From: Pseudomicrostroma phylloplanum | Taxonomy: Eukaryota; Basidiomycota; Exobasidiomycetes; Microstromatales | Length of the DNA: 64,000 nucleotides | Direction of reading: 5' to 3' | Assembly: GCA_039545275.1 (NCBI GenBank) | Contig: BCHS01000002.1 | Coordinates: forward strand, 1,550,001-1,614,000 | Part shown: positions 20,689 to 33,047 of the stretch, piece by piece | How the letters are laid out: the number at the start of each line of letters is the position of its first letter | Numbering within the stretch: position 1 is the first letter of the stretch | Position numbers and translations under genes: made by a program | The notes under the pieces: generated by a model | The model's database searches: none | The model's input: only the letters and a program-made list of their open reading frames with translations | What the model was told of the DNA's origin: nothing

Positions 20689-22791
20689 ATGCCTTCGTCA
20701 TCTCATCGATCAACAACACAAGCGCCTCACAGAGAGAGGCGGCGTCACTGCAGGCCCACCTCGCTTGCTTTCTGGCTGGTATTGGGGGCAAGTCTCTTAC
20801 CACTCGTACACAGTGTCCCCAACTTCCTGCCATCTCCCGAAGAACAGCTTCTCCTGCCTCGAGACTGGGAAAGAGGCACTCCACCAGGAGATACTCTCAC
20901 AGAGCTCACACGACGTAGATACAGCCACAAGCACGACCATCCTGGGCCTTCACAGTTGCACCAGTGTCTAAAGACAGCAGGTGCAGACTGGGACCTCACC
21001 TCGCCCTTCCTCAACGGGACGGACAACTACTGGGAAGCAGCCCAATCGGACAATCTCCGCTTCCACTACCACCCAGACGCCATCGTCTACCCTCGCTCGG
21101 CGCACGATGTTGCTCGAGCGATCCATTGTGCGAGGGAGAATGGAAATGTTCCCGTCACTGCGCGAAGTGGTGGGCATTCTTTCATCGGACTGGGAACGGG
21201 GGGAGAGGATGGACATCTGGTCGTCGATCTGAAGTATCTCAATCATATCGATGTGGCTCGCAATGGCAAGACGGCCAATATCGGTCCTGCGGCGAGGTTG
21301 GGTGATGTCATCCTCGGCTTGTGGGGAGAAAGAGGAGAGCTGAAGATGGGGATCCCACACGGTACATGTCCTGTCGTGGGCGTTGGGGGTCATGCGCTCT
21401 GTGGAGGTTTTGGGCCGACGTCGAGAAAGTGGGGCCTAACGACAGACGCCTTCGTCGAAGCGACCATCGTCCTGGCCAACTCGACGATCATCACTGTGCA
21501 CCGCAAAGACCCCGAGAACACTCCCAAGGGTCAGCTACTCAAGGCGTTGAGAGGCACAGGTGCCCAATTCGGCATTGTGACCAACTTTAAGTTCGAGACA
21601 CACGACGCTTCTGGTCGCTTCACGTTTCTGGAGTACCGCTGGTCCCCCTCCATCAAGTCTGGAGACGATATAGCCCGCATCATAGCAGCAGTGCAGAGTT
21701 TCGCAACCGAACCCAAAAGCCACCTTCCTCGCGAGCTAGGCTTCCACCTTCAGATCTCGCGTGCAAGCCCCTCTGATCCTCCAGGTGGGACAGTCGCCGT
21801 GCACCTCCGGGGCGTGTACATGGGCCGCAAGGCCTTCTTAAAGCACAACATCATGTCGCACCTCTTCATGCGACACATCCCCAAGCATGGCGCTCCTCAG
21901 CCCGATTCGCTCAAAGAGGAAGAGCTGAGCTACTTGCAGATCATGGAGGAGTGGGACGACTTTGGCGTGCCGGGCAATAAGCTCAACACCCAGCTTGAAC
22001 GGACGCGACGCAACAACTTTCTCGCTCGCACGCAGCTGACTGTCGGTCAGAGAGGATTTTCGGACAAGACGCTGCGCAACATCACTCGGATACTCTTTGA
22101 CGAGAACCTACGTCAGATTGGTCGAGTCTCGTCGGAGAGCGAGGGCCCACAGCAGAGCAAGTGGAACTGGAATGTGTACATGGAGATGTACGGCGGTCCC
22201 TCACCGCGTCACGCCGCCGCGGAGCTAGCGCACGCCTCTTCCTTCCCCTTTCGGGACGGTCTCTGGCTGATCCAGTCCTCCGTGGGCACCTGGGGTCACC
22301 AGTCCCTCGGACCACAAGCCCATCGCTGGCTCTCTTTAGCAGAAGACCACTTCCACTCCGCCTTGATCGCAGACGGGATCGAGCGACGCTCCTTTCCCTG
22401 CTATGCAGACGCCACACTCCGCAAGAACGAGCAATGGAAACACCTCTACCACGGCGAGACTGTCATGCGTGAGCTAGAGGCGACGAAGCGCGCGGTAGAC
22501 CCGTGGAACACCTTCCGCTCCCCTATGAGTCTCTGGGGGACGGAGAATCGTATCCCCCTAGAGGAGAGGCACAGGCAGGAGGCAGTCCAGGCGGACAAGG
22601 ATAGAAAGGCAAAGGTGGAAAAGGAAAAGTATGCAAAGATGCACCCGAGCCAGGGGGGAAAACACCATGGTGCGACGATCAAGACGACGGCGACGCATGC
22701 CAAGGGAGTTAAGGTGCTGCACCCCCTGCCACGCTCCCTGCCGTGGGCGATGGGAGCTGGTGAGTTGGGATGGACGTGGGAAGAGGAGTGA
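20689..22791 (+). CDS. Secreted FAD-linked oxidoreductase, berberine-bridge/GOOX type
   Basis: Intronless, 700 residues. It has a basic N-terminus followed by a hydrophobic core (LAFWLVLGASLLPLVHS, about 25-42), a signal peptide or signal anchor. The PCMH-type FAD domain has RSGGHSF (His about 163) and GTCPVVGVGGHALCGGFG (Cys about 227). Their spacing matches the His and Cys that hold FAD bicovalently in glucooligosaccharide oxidase and berberine bridge enzyme. The C-terminal BBE segment appears as DPWNTFRSPMSLW. Such enzymes oxidise carbohydrates or secondary metabolites with O2, making H2O2; the substrate here is unknown. The tail after residue 620 is an unusual Lys/Arg/Glu-rich extension. 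An upstream in-frame TTG is not a plausible start; the ATG at 20689 is chosen. Confidence 0.85.
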   Translation: MPSSSHRSTTQAPHRERRRHCRPTSLAFWLVLGASLLPLVHSVPNFLPSPEEQLLLPRDWERGTPPGDTLTELTRRRYSHKHDHPGPSQLHQCLKTAGADWDLTSPFLNGTDNYWEAAQSDNLRFHYHPDAIVYPRSAHDVARAIHCARENGNVPVTARSGGHSFIGLGTGGEDGHLVVDLKYLNHIDVARNGKTANIGPAARLGDVILGLWGERGELKMGIPHGTCPVVGVGGHALCGGFGPTSRKWGLTTDAFVEATIVLANSTIITVHRKDPENTPKGQLLKALRGTGAQFGIVTNFKFETHDASGRFTFLEYRWSPSIKSGDDIARIIAAVQSFATEPKSHLPRELGFHLQISRASPSDPPGGTVAVHLRGVYMGRKAFLKHNIMSHLFMRHIPKHGAPQPDSLKEEELSYLQIMEEWDDFGVPGNKLNTQLERTRRNNFLARTQLTVGQRGFSDKTLRNITRILFDENLRQIGRVSSESEGPQQSKWNWNVYMEMYGGPSPRHAAAELAHASSFPFRDGLWLIQSSVGTWGHQSLGPQAHRWLSLAEDHFHSALIADGIERRSFPCYADATLRKNEQWKHLYHGETVMRELEATKRAVDPWNTFRSPMSLWGTENRIPLEERHRQEAVQADKDRKAKVEKEKYAKMHPSQGGKHHGATIKTTATHAKGVKVLHPLPRSLPWAMGAGELGWTWEEE

Positions 22792-23103
22792 GGTCACGCG
22801 GCATCGTAGAGCTTGTGTAAGTCCTTCCTCTCAACGAAATCATGATATAGCCTGTTCTAATCCTCTCTCAGACCACTCGGGCAATATATGCTCTGCAGAT
22901 AACAGATGAGAACATCAGTGTTGCAAACGTATGTATAGAAAGTCAAGGTTCCCACGAAGATGCAAAGAGACGCGACGAAGATCAGTGTAGGTAGGAAGGA
23001 AGGACCGACAAAAAGGAGGGAAGTAGGCATTCATGATGCCTTGCTCCCCGAAAGAGAGTGTTCCCGTTCCCGAAAACCTTCCGCTTCGCACCGCTTATCC
23101 CCT
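22792..23103. other. Convergent intergenic spacer
   Basis: 312 bp between the stop codons of the FAD oxidoreductase and UDP-galactopyranose mutase. Presumably two 3' UTRs; nothing else seen. Confidence 0.5.
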
Positions 23104-24822
<1,719 letters not shown>

Positions 24823-25354
24823 CTTCGGAGGTGGCAATGAGCTGTCAAGAGAGTGAAATGTAACGAAGGTAGCAGCGAGCGGATGCGGTGACTGTATGCC
24901 TGGCGAGTGTGGAGTGTTCCAATGCTTCTATCTAGCGTGTACGTCTGCGGGTGGAAACGGCGAGATGAGTGGAAGAAGGAGGAGCGGCAAGAGGATGGAT
25001 GGTAGGACGCCAGGGAGCAGCGACCGACGCATACGAATTCAATTCACTGAGGAGATGCACACAACATTCGGGAGCGGAGTTGCAAAACCATGACGCTGCC
25101 ACGTGCAAAAGTGTCTCACATCGCCCGCGGGATACCAAGGCAAACAGCCCTCGCAAAGGTTGTACGAGAATAGACTGCTGATGTGCGTCAGTACTGCTGA
25201 TACTGCTCATACATTCTATTCGTGCTGCTCGTCGATACATGCCATGGATCCTCCCATTGATCTTTATCTGTTGCGTCCGTCCTGCACTGCCCAAGCCCTC
25301 ACCTCCTACCCACGTTAGCTGATTGCCTCGCATTTCCGTCGCCCATCCACCAAG
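24823..25354 (-). other. Intergenic region upstream of UDP-galactopyranose mutase
   Basis: 532 bp between two genes on the minus strand. No coding or RNA feature recognised. Confidence 0.5.
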
Positions 25355-26616
25355 CTATCCGCCCTTGGGCAGCAACGCCCATGCGCCCAAGGCCACCAAC
25401 GCTCCACTGAACTTCTCTCCGGGTGTGTGGAAGAACAGCGCCGTGTTGACGATGCAGAAGATCCAGAGGCCCACCAGAGCCAGGATGCTCGACATCACCA
25501 CGGCATTCTGCACCCTTGCCGGCTCGCCTTGCCTGAACGGGTTGCGGTTCGAGCGCAGCGGCCGCGGGAAGACGGGGGTGAGAGACTTGGGAAGAGGGTA
25601 TTGCAGCCCTTTGGGGAGGAACTCGTAAAAGAAGTGGGCCATGTAGGGGGTCACCTCCTCCAAGAGTAGCAGAGAAGAGAGGAGCAGGATAAAGGTGTGG
25701 CCTGAGACGTCATGACCTCCCCTCCCTGCGCAACACAAGAATTGAAACGAAGATGTCCAGGTCAGCAATAGTGCTTCAGATGTGCTAGGTGCAATGGGCG
25801 GGGCTACTCACAGACTCCTCGTAGCCTTCCGCTACCGACACCTTCCGTGACGAGCAGATGAGCGGTCTTGAACAGGTCTGGTCTCTCGCTATGACTGATC
25901 CCTCTGTGTCCTGCACGGCAAAAGGCTTCGTCAATCGGCGAATTGGGCATCCGGAAAGCCGACACATCGCCAGCCACTGATGCCTCCCCAGAGGGGTTGG
26001 ACAGACCATCCAGTGCATCTGCGGCTTGGCGAGGTACGCAGACACCACCAGAGCTGGTGAAGATGCGCTCCATAAGAGGTGGCCCAAAGAGCCAGAGGGA
26101 AAAGCAGACCCAGGCAGAAGTAGCAATGGCGTAGCGAAGAAGACTCTTGGCTAGCGGGCTAGCTACCGTAGCCTCCTGACCCTCCGGCCCAGCCTCGTCC
26201 TCTGCGGCCCCACTGACCTTGGCGGCATCAGCCTTTGCTTTTCCCTTGGCAATCTGAGCCGCCTTCTTCGCCTCAGGCGATTCGGGTCCTCGAAGCGTGA
26301 GCGCCTGAGCTACCCAAGCAACCGAGGTCCAAGCCCAAGCATTCTTGATGAAGACGCGGTTGAGCAAGTTGGTCCTCTGAGCGAAGATCGACGCCACAGG
26401 CTTGAGATGCTCAGCTATTGCGTCGCCTGTAGAGGCTGCATGAGGAGATGAGAGGTAAACGTTGTACGTATGGGTTTGTAGAAAGAGAGAGAGGAGAGTG
26501 AATGCGGTCAAAGGACCGAGTAAGAGCCCGAGGTAGACTATGTGGTACGGAGGGATCAGGGCTAGCCTGGGAGGCGAAGCCGGACGATCCGTGGTGCCTG
26601 TGGAAGGGGCGACCAT
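25355..26616 (-). CDS. FIT family lipid-droplet biogenesis protein (Scs3/FITM2-like)
   Basis: ER membrane acyl-CoA diphosphatase-like protein that supports lipid-droplet formation and ER lipid balance. Exons 25812-26616 and 25355-25725, intron 86 bp, about 391 residues. Splicing restores WRGGHDVSGHTF, the FIT signature, with the catalytic-type His at about 278. The second FIT His lies in ALFFHTPGEKFSG at about 368. Several TM helices are visible: PPYHIVYLGLLLGPLTAFTLLSLF, LLRYAIATSAWVCFSLWLF, TFILLLSSLLLLEE and SSILALVGLWIFCIVNT. An Ala/Lys-rich cytosolic insert (about 110-165) enlarges it relative to Scs3. Family call is good; the enzymatic role is taken from animal FIT2. Confidence 0.87.
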
Positions 26617-27222
26617 TGCTCTTCAGAGATCAAACAGCTGTAAGTCAGTAGAAGCGATGGGTACTGAGCTAAGAGAGGGTGGAAAGGTGAGGCAACATGA
26701 ACGGGCCAAGAAGCTTTGCACGCCTCCACGTCTTCCCGCTGCAGCTCCACTTCCTCCCGCTAAGCCACAACGGGTAAGGTCAGCGTCATCACGCTCTTCC
26801 GTAGACACCTGAATTGATTTACCAGTGAACATGTGTCCCAATTCGGGATATCCTTGTTCAGATTCTGATCGTAGCGACTGAGACAATAGTGCAGAGCGTT
26901 TTGGAGGCCTTGGGCGCGTCGAGAGCTTCTATTAACTCTCACGTGGAGCACTAACCAGTTCCCCTTCGGAAGGTGCGACTTCTTGGTAGGCTTGCCATTG
27001 ACGCTATGCTCTTGTACCTCGAAGCCACATTCGCTCATTTCAAAGCAACTTTCCCTCCACGAAATTGGGCCAGTCACATATACCGGGTCTGAAGCGAACC
27101 ATAAGGAAGGGATGTACGTTGCTGCCTTTGTCAGGCGCGCTCTGTGAGCGCATTAGATGTCTGATGGTACAAATGGTGGATGTGGCCGCCTCATGATCGT
27201 CGAGCCAGCCTAAGGGGAGCAC
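26617..27222 (-). other. Intergenic region between TAF13 and FIT-like gene
   Basis: 606 bp, slightly more AT-rich than the surroundings, with only short ORFs on both strands that show no recognisable family. I see no gene in it. Confidence 0.45.
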
Positions 27223-28072
27223 CTACTTTGCCTTGCTCTTGCTCTGCGTCGGCACTCGCCCCTGCTTAGCGTCCTCCTGTCCAGCCTCACCGTCCACCTC
27301 CATTGCAGTCGACCCTCCTCCATCTCGTGCGGCGGCTGCCCTCTCCTTCTCCCCTTTCTCTTCTGCCTCGACCTGCCGTGCTACGTCGTCAACGACGTCG
27401 TTGCTCAGCAGCTTCTTGGCACCACTGATGACACCCTCCAAATAGATGAGCTCCTCCAACCTCGCCAGCTTTTTCTCGTCTTTCCGCAGAGCGAACCTCA
27501 GATCGTCCATCTTGACCTTGGCTCGTTGAGCGTAGGGGTAGTGACGACTTGTCGGGAGCGACGTGGAAGAGGGGCGACAGCGGTGGCAGAGGTCCGTGAG
27601 AAAGGCGACGGTGAGGGACTCCATGACCTCGATGGACTGCTGGTTGGGATTGCGAGCATCGCCGAAGCCGTACATCATCATAGGCACTGGCAGGAGACAA
27701 CAGATCCAATGAGATAGTAGAGGTGAAGGTCAGCGACTCGGCCTTGCCCATGCTCAGGACCTGACCAAGAGCGACGCGGCGAAGCACAGCCATTCCATGC
27801 AATCGCGGCTACTCACAATCCTTCGCGAAGAGCCCTCTATATTGCAGATTACGCCTTCCACGACCTGTGCCCTCACCGGCCTGAGTCATCAAGGAGAAGG
27901 AGACATAGCAGAAGTGAGAGATGAGATTACGATCGAAGGGCCGGAACAAGAGTCAAGGAAGGTGGTGTTGGAGAGGCATTATGAGCGGGGCATCCATGAG
28001 TATGAGCCATGCTTCTACTAAGTCTCTACTTACGGTTTTGCCGGGCCTTGCGCTGCTTCCAGTTGCTGCCAT
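27223..28072 (-). CDS. TAF13: TFIID subunit TAF13
   Basis: Histone-fold subunit of TFIID that pairs with TAF11. Exons 28034-28072 (MAATGSSARPGKT), 27817-27880 and 27223-27686; donors are GTAAGT and GTGAGT, and all phases agree, giving about 188 residues. The joined core reads YRGLFAKDLPMMMYGFGDARNPNQQSIEVMESLTVAFLTDL, the TAF13 signature (MYGFGD). The second half, KVKMDDLRFALRKDEKKLARLEELI, is the LRKDxxKxxR block. Between the two histone-fold helices there is an extra stretch (RPSSTSLPTSRHYPYAQR). The tail is acidic/basic and disordered. An alternative start at 27889 with no first exon is possible, but the clean GTAAGT donor and pyrimidine tract favour three exons. Confidence 0.88.
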
Positions 28073-28514
28073 GGCGAACAGACGTAGGATGTGGACCTAC
28101 ACTTCACAAGTCACTGGCTGGCCAGAGGAGAGGATGATGGAAGGCCAGTGGTGACAAGGATGCTCCTCCACGGCGGCGTGCTCAGAGACGGAAGGAGGGA
28201 TTCGCGCACTTGGCAGCCACAATCCACCTTCGGAAGATCCCATCGACGCACCTCACCATCCACCTCGTCCTACTCAACCTCGACCTCTCGAAGCATACCC
28301 GGCCTCGTCTATCTCCAGGGCTGTTTCTGACTCGTGCTCCCCTACGACATAGGCTTGACATTGAGCGCCCTCCTTCTCGGCTCACTTTTCGCGCCAAGCA
28401 GAGCGAAACAGGCAGCAGCGTAGCTTTAGCCTCCTTCCGCTTCGGCCTCCTTCAAGCTTTCTAGTCCTCTTCCAGCCTCTGCCAGTTCCTCGTAAGAGGT
28501 CAACGTCAGCCGAT
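28073..28514. promoter_or_regulatory. Divergent intergenic region, TAF13 / SmE
   Basis: 442 bp between two start codons on opposite strands, so both promoters lie here. No defined element recognised. Confidence 0.5.
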
Positions 28515-29229
28515 ATGGGGTCGAAACAACAGCGTGTGATGGTGCAGGTGAGTTAGCATAGCGCTCAGTCCAGCCAATCGGATTTGCGGCTGCGACGCAA
28601 GCTTTGTATATCACGACGAGAGCCGAAGACTGATTGCTGCCCGTCTCTTCTCCTCCTCTGCATCGTCTCATGCCTTCCTCTCCCTCGTCGTACCCGCTCG
28701 TGTCCTCTTTCTTGTATCCTTTCAGCCCATCCAAGTCATCTTCCGGTATCTGCAACAAGGCACCCGCGTCTCCCTCTGGCTCTACGACAACCTCGAGATG
28801 CGCATCGAAGGGAAAATCGTAGGATTCGACGAGTTCATGAACGTGACGATGACAGAGGCTAGGGAAATCTACACGGACAAGGCAAAGGGTGGCAAGGCGG
28901 GACAAAGTAGGGATTTGGGGAGGATACTGTTGAAGGGAGACAACATCGTGAGTATCCGCCTTCGGAACAGATGATTGGCCTATCGTTGGGCCAGACTGGT
29001 AGAGCGGTCAGACAGCCTATTCGGAAGAGGCCACAAGACGGTATCATCCAAAGCCTACGGTGGGAGAGAACCGATGCTGCGCTCATCGCCAAGATCAGGG
29101 AAGCAGCGGTACTGATGTGGTCTACTCGAGATCTCGCAGGCTCTGATGCCTCCCATGTCATGGACCCGTACTGACTGATTCTTTCCCGACCTCCCCTTAC
29201 GACAGACATTGATCCAGCCAGCTCTATGA
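28515..29229 (+). CDS. SME1: Spliceosomal Sm protein E
   Basis: Member of the seven-Sm ring on U1, U2, U4 and U5 snRNAs. Exons 28515-28547 (MGSKQQRVMVQ), 28726-28947 and 29206-29229 join in phase 0 to 92 residues, the normal SmE length. The Sm1 motif is PIQVIFRYLQQGTRVSLWLYDNLEMRIEGKIVGFDEFMNVTM; Sm2 is LGRILLKGDNITLI. The last exon codes only TLIQPAL before the stop. Introns are 178 and 258 bp, longer than most here. It is convergent with the Mtr3 gene (246-bp spacer). Confidence 0.95.
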
Positions 29230-29475
29230 GCTGACAAGCAGACCATCCATTCTCTCTCTTGTCTCTCGCCCCACCCTCCTGCGCCCGTCACTCGACTGTT
29301 CTCGTCACTTGTACTTGCACCTTTACTTCTCACTCAAAACGACAGACCTGGCTCGACCGTGACACGATCGAGCTAGCTAGATTTCGTCTCACATTTGGCC
29401 ACGCTTGTCAGAGAACATTGGGACGTTGTGATTGTCTAGCAGTCAAAGGAATATGGGTCACACGAAGACAAGATG

Positions 29476-30698
29476 CTACTGGGTCCGACGGGTTGTAACC
29501 ATCTCTTGCAATGCTTCTGCCACGACGAGATGGATCTGCGCCGACGTCTTGGTGAGCGTCTCGACGACCTGTAGAAGCAGAGGGAAGTCAGAGCGATGTA
29601 AGTATACACGGTGTCGACTGCTTGGGTGTCCAGCACCAGACTCACCTGGTCCAGCTCCTCAAATGACACACGTCCAGACTGCTCCAACGAAGTGATACTG
29701 CCCAGCGCGGGCATGCTGCAAAGCGCTACAGTCCCGGAGCTGTCCGCCGCCTCTTCTCTCGTCGGGTCCACCAAGGTCCTCCTTCCTCGACCCTTCTGCG
29801 CCTGTCCCGCTTCACCTTCACCATCGACATCGACGAGAGCGGCGCTGCTGCCTACGCAGAGCCCCCACATTTCGATACCTGCCGAAGCGAGCGAGGCGCT
29901 CGCTGCCGTGATGGCCAGACTGGCGCAACCTTCGAGAGATGCGTCGGACTCAAGGATGGTTATGTAGATGTCGAGAGAGGCCTTGGGAAGGAGGTTGAGA
30001 CGGATGCACGGTAGGAGGGAGGTGTGGATCAAGGAGGAGAGGGCGGTGGATTCCAAGTCCTGGGAGAGCAGTGGGAGGGGGAGAGAACGAGGACTTGTCA
30101 GCGACACCACTACCTCACACCGATACCTCGCTCGGGAAGCTTTGGCTCCTTCGCCCTTCATGCTCTTCGCTGCACTCACTCTTCCAGGCTTCACCCTGCT
30201 CGACCCCGCAAAAGGCGCATACCGGCATTCCACGTTCACCTCGGCCTGATTTGTGTATTGGCGGTTATTGCTCCGCACCTGCCTTGGTCCATATACTGCG
30301 CACGCCAGCTTCAGGCCACCACACTCGATGTAGGCTGAGCCATTCGCCTGGGGTATGAGATTGAGTTGAAGGACTGAGGACGCGGACACCAGGAAGTCGA
30401 GTAGGGTAAGGTCAGCTAAAGATGCCTGGAAGCTCTGGGCACGCCTCGCGTGAAGACAGCAGAAGCATCTGTGGGTCTGCTGTGTCTCCTTTCTCCAAGA
30501 CTCACATATCGGCCTCACCCCGTCATCACCCCTCTTGCTCCTCTCCTCAACCTGACGACTCTTTCCCTTCCCGTTAGCAGCCGACCCCGCTGCTGCTGTT
30601 CCCTCTCCCATAGCAGTAGACTCGCTCGCGCGAAAGATGGGCTGCGAGACCCGGTCGGGACCATTGATGCGGCGTTTGTCTAGCGAGGCGTAGGACAT
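29476..30698 (-). CDS. MTR3: Exosome core subunit Mtr3 (RNase PH-like)
   Basis: Catalytically inactive RNase PH-fold ring subunit of the RNA exosome. Exons 30506-30698, 29646-30373 and 29476-29568; phases agree, about 337 residues. The N-terminus SYASLDKRRINGPDRV is close to the DRRRINGP start typical of fungal Mtr3. Splicing gives RPIFLQLNLIPQANGSAYIECGGLKLACAVYGPRQV, matching EXOSC6/Mtr3. NVECRYAPFA follows, then an Ala/Ser insert. The last exon gives VVETLTKTSAQIHLVVAEALQEM. The donor GTGAGT after ELDQ sets the end of exon 2; reading through would replace the C-terminal helix by a basic tail and is unlikely. Confidence 0.88.
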
Positions 30699-30962
30699 GA
30701 TGGACGGGATGTCACAGAGGAAGGGTTCGCTAGTATGTCAAGGATGAGTGGGCGATCTGTTGCTGATTTGAGGATCAGGGAGCGGGAGGAGCGAGGCGCA
30801 GGAAGATCTGGTCAAAAAGTCGAGTGGAGTCGCGGAAGGGGCAGGCAGCGCTCAAATCAGGCCAAGCAAGACATACGCTGCATCGTATCAGGCAGACGGT
30901 CAAGAAGAGGAATGTGAAACGACGATGGATGATGAAGTCCTGTTATCATTCGCCGATTACCC

Positions 30963-33047
30963 TCACCGCCTCTTGTACAAGCACGGCTTCAGTACAGCTT
31001 GACCTTCGAGGCGTAGCCGATTCTGCTCCTTCTCATCCAGCTCCCGCGCCTCCTGGATCAGAGCTTCGCCTTCAGAGTCTTCGCTCGCTTCAGAAGAAGC
31101 TCCGTCCAGCTGTCCATTCTCGTTTCCACGACCCTTCTTTCCCTTTCCAGCGCCTGCGAGCACCTCTTCGTCCGTCAGCTTTGCATACCTCAGCAGAACA
31201 AAGTGGCTGTTCTCCTTATCCTTCTTCCCGTCTTCCTTCTCCCCTTCCTTGGTCATCAGCTTGAAGCCCAGTCTCTCCACGAGCTTGGTGAATTGCTCAG
31301 TCGAAGGGTCCGTGAAGCGACTGCTGACCTCAGCGATCAAGATCTGCCCGCCGTTCTTGAGGATGCGACGTGCTTCGAGGATCATGCCGACCCAGTCAGT
31401 GCCCATGAGGCTGAGGCAGAAGACGACGATGTCCACTGCGCCTCTATCAGCCAAGAGGGCTGTTTGAGAGCCGCGCTGCTCAAGACGACTGATCCGCTCT
31501 CGGATGCCGCCGCCTAGTCGGCCGGGGAGGGGCACGCCTCCAGACTGAGCACAGTCGACACCTCTCACAATACCGTCGGCCGTGTCGAGGAGGTCGTAGG
31601 CAAGGACCCTGGGCATCAGCGCAGCGGGGAAGCTTCCCTTGCTGACAGCGAGCCTGGGGTGAGCTGACAGATACTTCGTCAGGGGTCCTTCGCCTGCGCC
31701 AAGGTCGGCGACCACAGCTCCAGGAGGAATCAATTTGTTCGCATCAACAGGCTTGGCGACCTTGCCGCCCTTCCCCACTGGGGCGCCTTTGCCACTCCCA
31801 CCCGAGAGCATCTGCTCCCAGCTGGCAAGCATGTCGCCAGCAATCACGTCCCCAATCTTCTCAAAAGGTTTCTGTGGCCACTTCTTGACCTGCTCCCTGA
31901 ATCCCTCGTGGTAGGCTTGCATACGAGTAGGGTCTTCTTGAGCCAGGCGGAACGAGTCAGAGGACTCAGAAGTGTAGAGAGACTCGTTCAATTGACGAAA
32001 GTGCGAGCCTTGGATCTTCGAGTGCAAGGCTTTCTGGTGCAGCGAAAGGGTCGATGCTGGCTGTGCTGAGGAGGACGGGAGTGTAGCAGACGGCTGATAC
32101 GACGAGACAGCACTCAGAGCGCTCACTTGTGGCGTATCGTCGTCTATGTCGCTAGCATCCGCTGGCGCCGAGGGAGACGCACTCCGAACAGCGGCCTTCA
32201 CAGCGGTCGGAGGTTTTACTGTAGTCTTCTTGCCAGAGCTATTCACAGCCACTGTAGACGAGCTCGCACCACCTGCTTCGGCCGCTTGTGCCTCTTGTTC
32301 AAGCCTCCGCCTCTTGTTGAGCTTCTTGCGCTGATTCTTGGAAAGCTGAGACTCTTCGCCAGGAGGAGGCGTTTGTAGTCTCTCGAGCGGCGCAGTGGTG
32401 GTAGAAGCTTGTGCCGGAAGCGTAGAACTTGTCGAGCCCTTTGCCTCAGTCGTTTGCGGTACCGCTCCTGCCTCTGTCTGAGCCTTCTTCGAAGCTTTTG
32501 GCGGCTTGACAGCGAAAGGGTCGACCTTGGCCTTTCCAGCAGCCTTGCCCTTTGCAAGCTTGCCAGCCTTGCTCTCGTCTTCCTCATCATCTTCCTCCTC
32601 TTCGCTGCCAGCTTTCCTCTTCCCAGCCCCATTAGCGGGAGATGTCGCGGCATCTTTCTTACTCGTCAGCCTCCCCCGTAGCCTGGCATCTTCGTTGGAA
32701 AGATGCCTGCTGCCGTTGCCGAGCGTCTTGCCATGGCTACCCTCCTTGTCCATCTGCGCTGTGGCTCCGAGGCCCAGCGTTGGCGGACGATGCTCAAACG
32801 GCGCATCAGCACCGGCAACGCCATTCGCAGAACCCTTCTGGGCCTGTGCTACGCCAGTACTATCTTGCTTCTTCTTAGAAGCCGAAGGCGAAGAGCCAGA
32901 GCCAGAAGCTGCTGCTGTCCCATTGCTTTTGCGGGAAGAGGAAGAGGAGGACTGATCGAAGCGGGCAAAGATCTTATCGGCTAGAGCTGCTCGCTGCAAC
33001 GCTAGCTGAGCCTCAATGGCCGCCAACTCTGATGAGGATGTACTCAT
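30963..33047 (-). CDS. RRP8: 25S rRNA m1A methyltransferase Rrp8
   Basis: Nucleolar SAM-dependent methyltransferase that makes N1-methyladenosine in the large rRNA. Intronless, 694 residues from the chosen start MSTSSSELAAIEAQL at 33047; an upstream in-frame ATG at 33221 would add 58 residues without family character. The N-terminal 380 residues are disordered and Lys/Ser/Ala-rich, with a nucleolar-type basic stretch (NQRKKLNKRRRL). The catalytic domain opens with LHSKIQGSHFRQLNESLYT, the Rrp8 signature. The SAM loop is AVVADLGAGEGPLTKYL, followed by VDIVVFCLSLMGTDW and LIAEVSSRF. The SAM loop is slightly unusual (GAGEG where most Rrp8 proteins have a Cys-containing loop). Confidence 0.92.
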   Translation of the reverse strand: MSTSSSELAAIEAQLALQRAALADKIFARFDQSSSSSSRKSNGTAAASGSGSSPSASKKKQDSTGVAQAQKGSANGVAGADAPFEHRPPTLGLGATAQMDKEGSHGKTLGNGSRHLSNEDARLRGRLTSKKDAATSPANGAGKRKAGSEEEEDDEEDESKAGKLAKGKAAGKAKVDPFAVKPPKASKKAQTEAGAVPQTTEAKGSTSSTLPAQASTTTAPLERLQTPPPGEESQLSKNQRKKLNKRRRLEQEAQAAEAGGASSSTVAVNSSGKKTTVKPPTAVKAAVRSASPSAPADASDIDDDTPQVSALSAVSSYQPSATLPSSSAQPASTLSLHQKALHSKIQGSHFRQLNESLYTSESSDSFRLAQEDPTRMQAYHEGFREQVKKWPQKPFEKIGDVIAGDMLASWEQMLSGGSGKGAPVGKGGKVAKPVDANKLIPPGAVVADLGAGEGPLTKYLSAHPRLAVSKGSFPAALMPRVLAYDLLDTADGIVRGVDCAQSGGVPLPGRLGGGIRERISRLEQRGSQTALLADRGAVDIVVFCLSLMGTDWVGMILEARRILKNGGQILIAEVSSRFTDPSTEQFTKLVERLGFKLMTKEGEKEDGKKDKENSHFVLLRYAKLTDEEVLAGAGKGKKGRGNENGQLDGASSEASEDSEGEALIQEARELDEKEQNRLRLEGQAVLKPCLYKRR

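Noticed and set aside
26760..27077. 105-residue minus-strand ORF in the TAF13/FIT spacer
   Set aside because: No start context, family or splice partner; probably chance.
28985..29045. tRNA-like segment in the second SmE intron
   Set aside because: One stretch resembles a box A (TGGTAGAGCGG), but there is no box B GGTTCGA and no cloverleaf.
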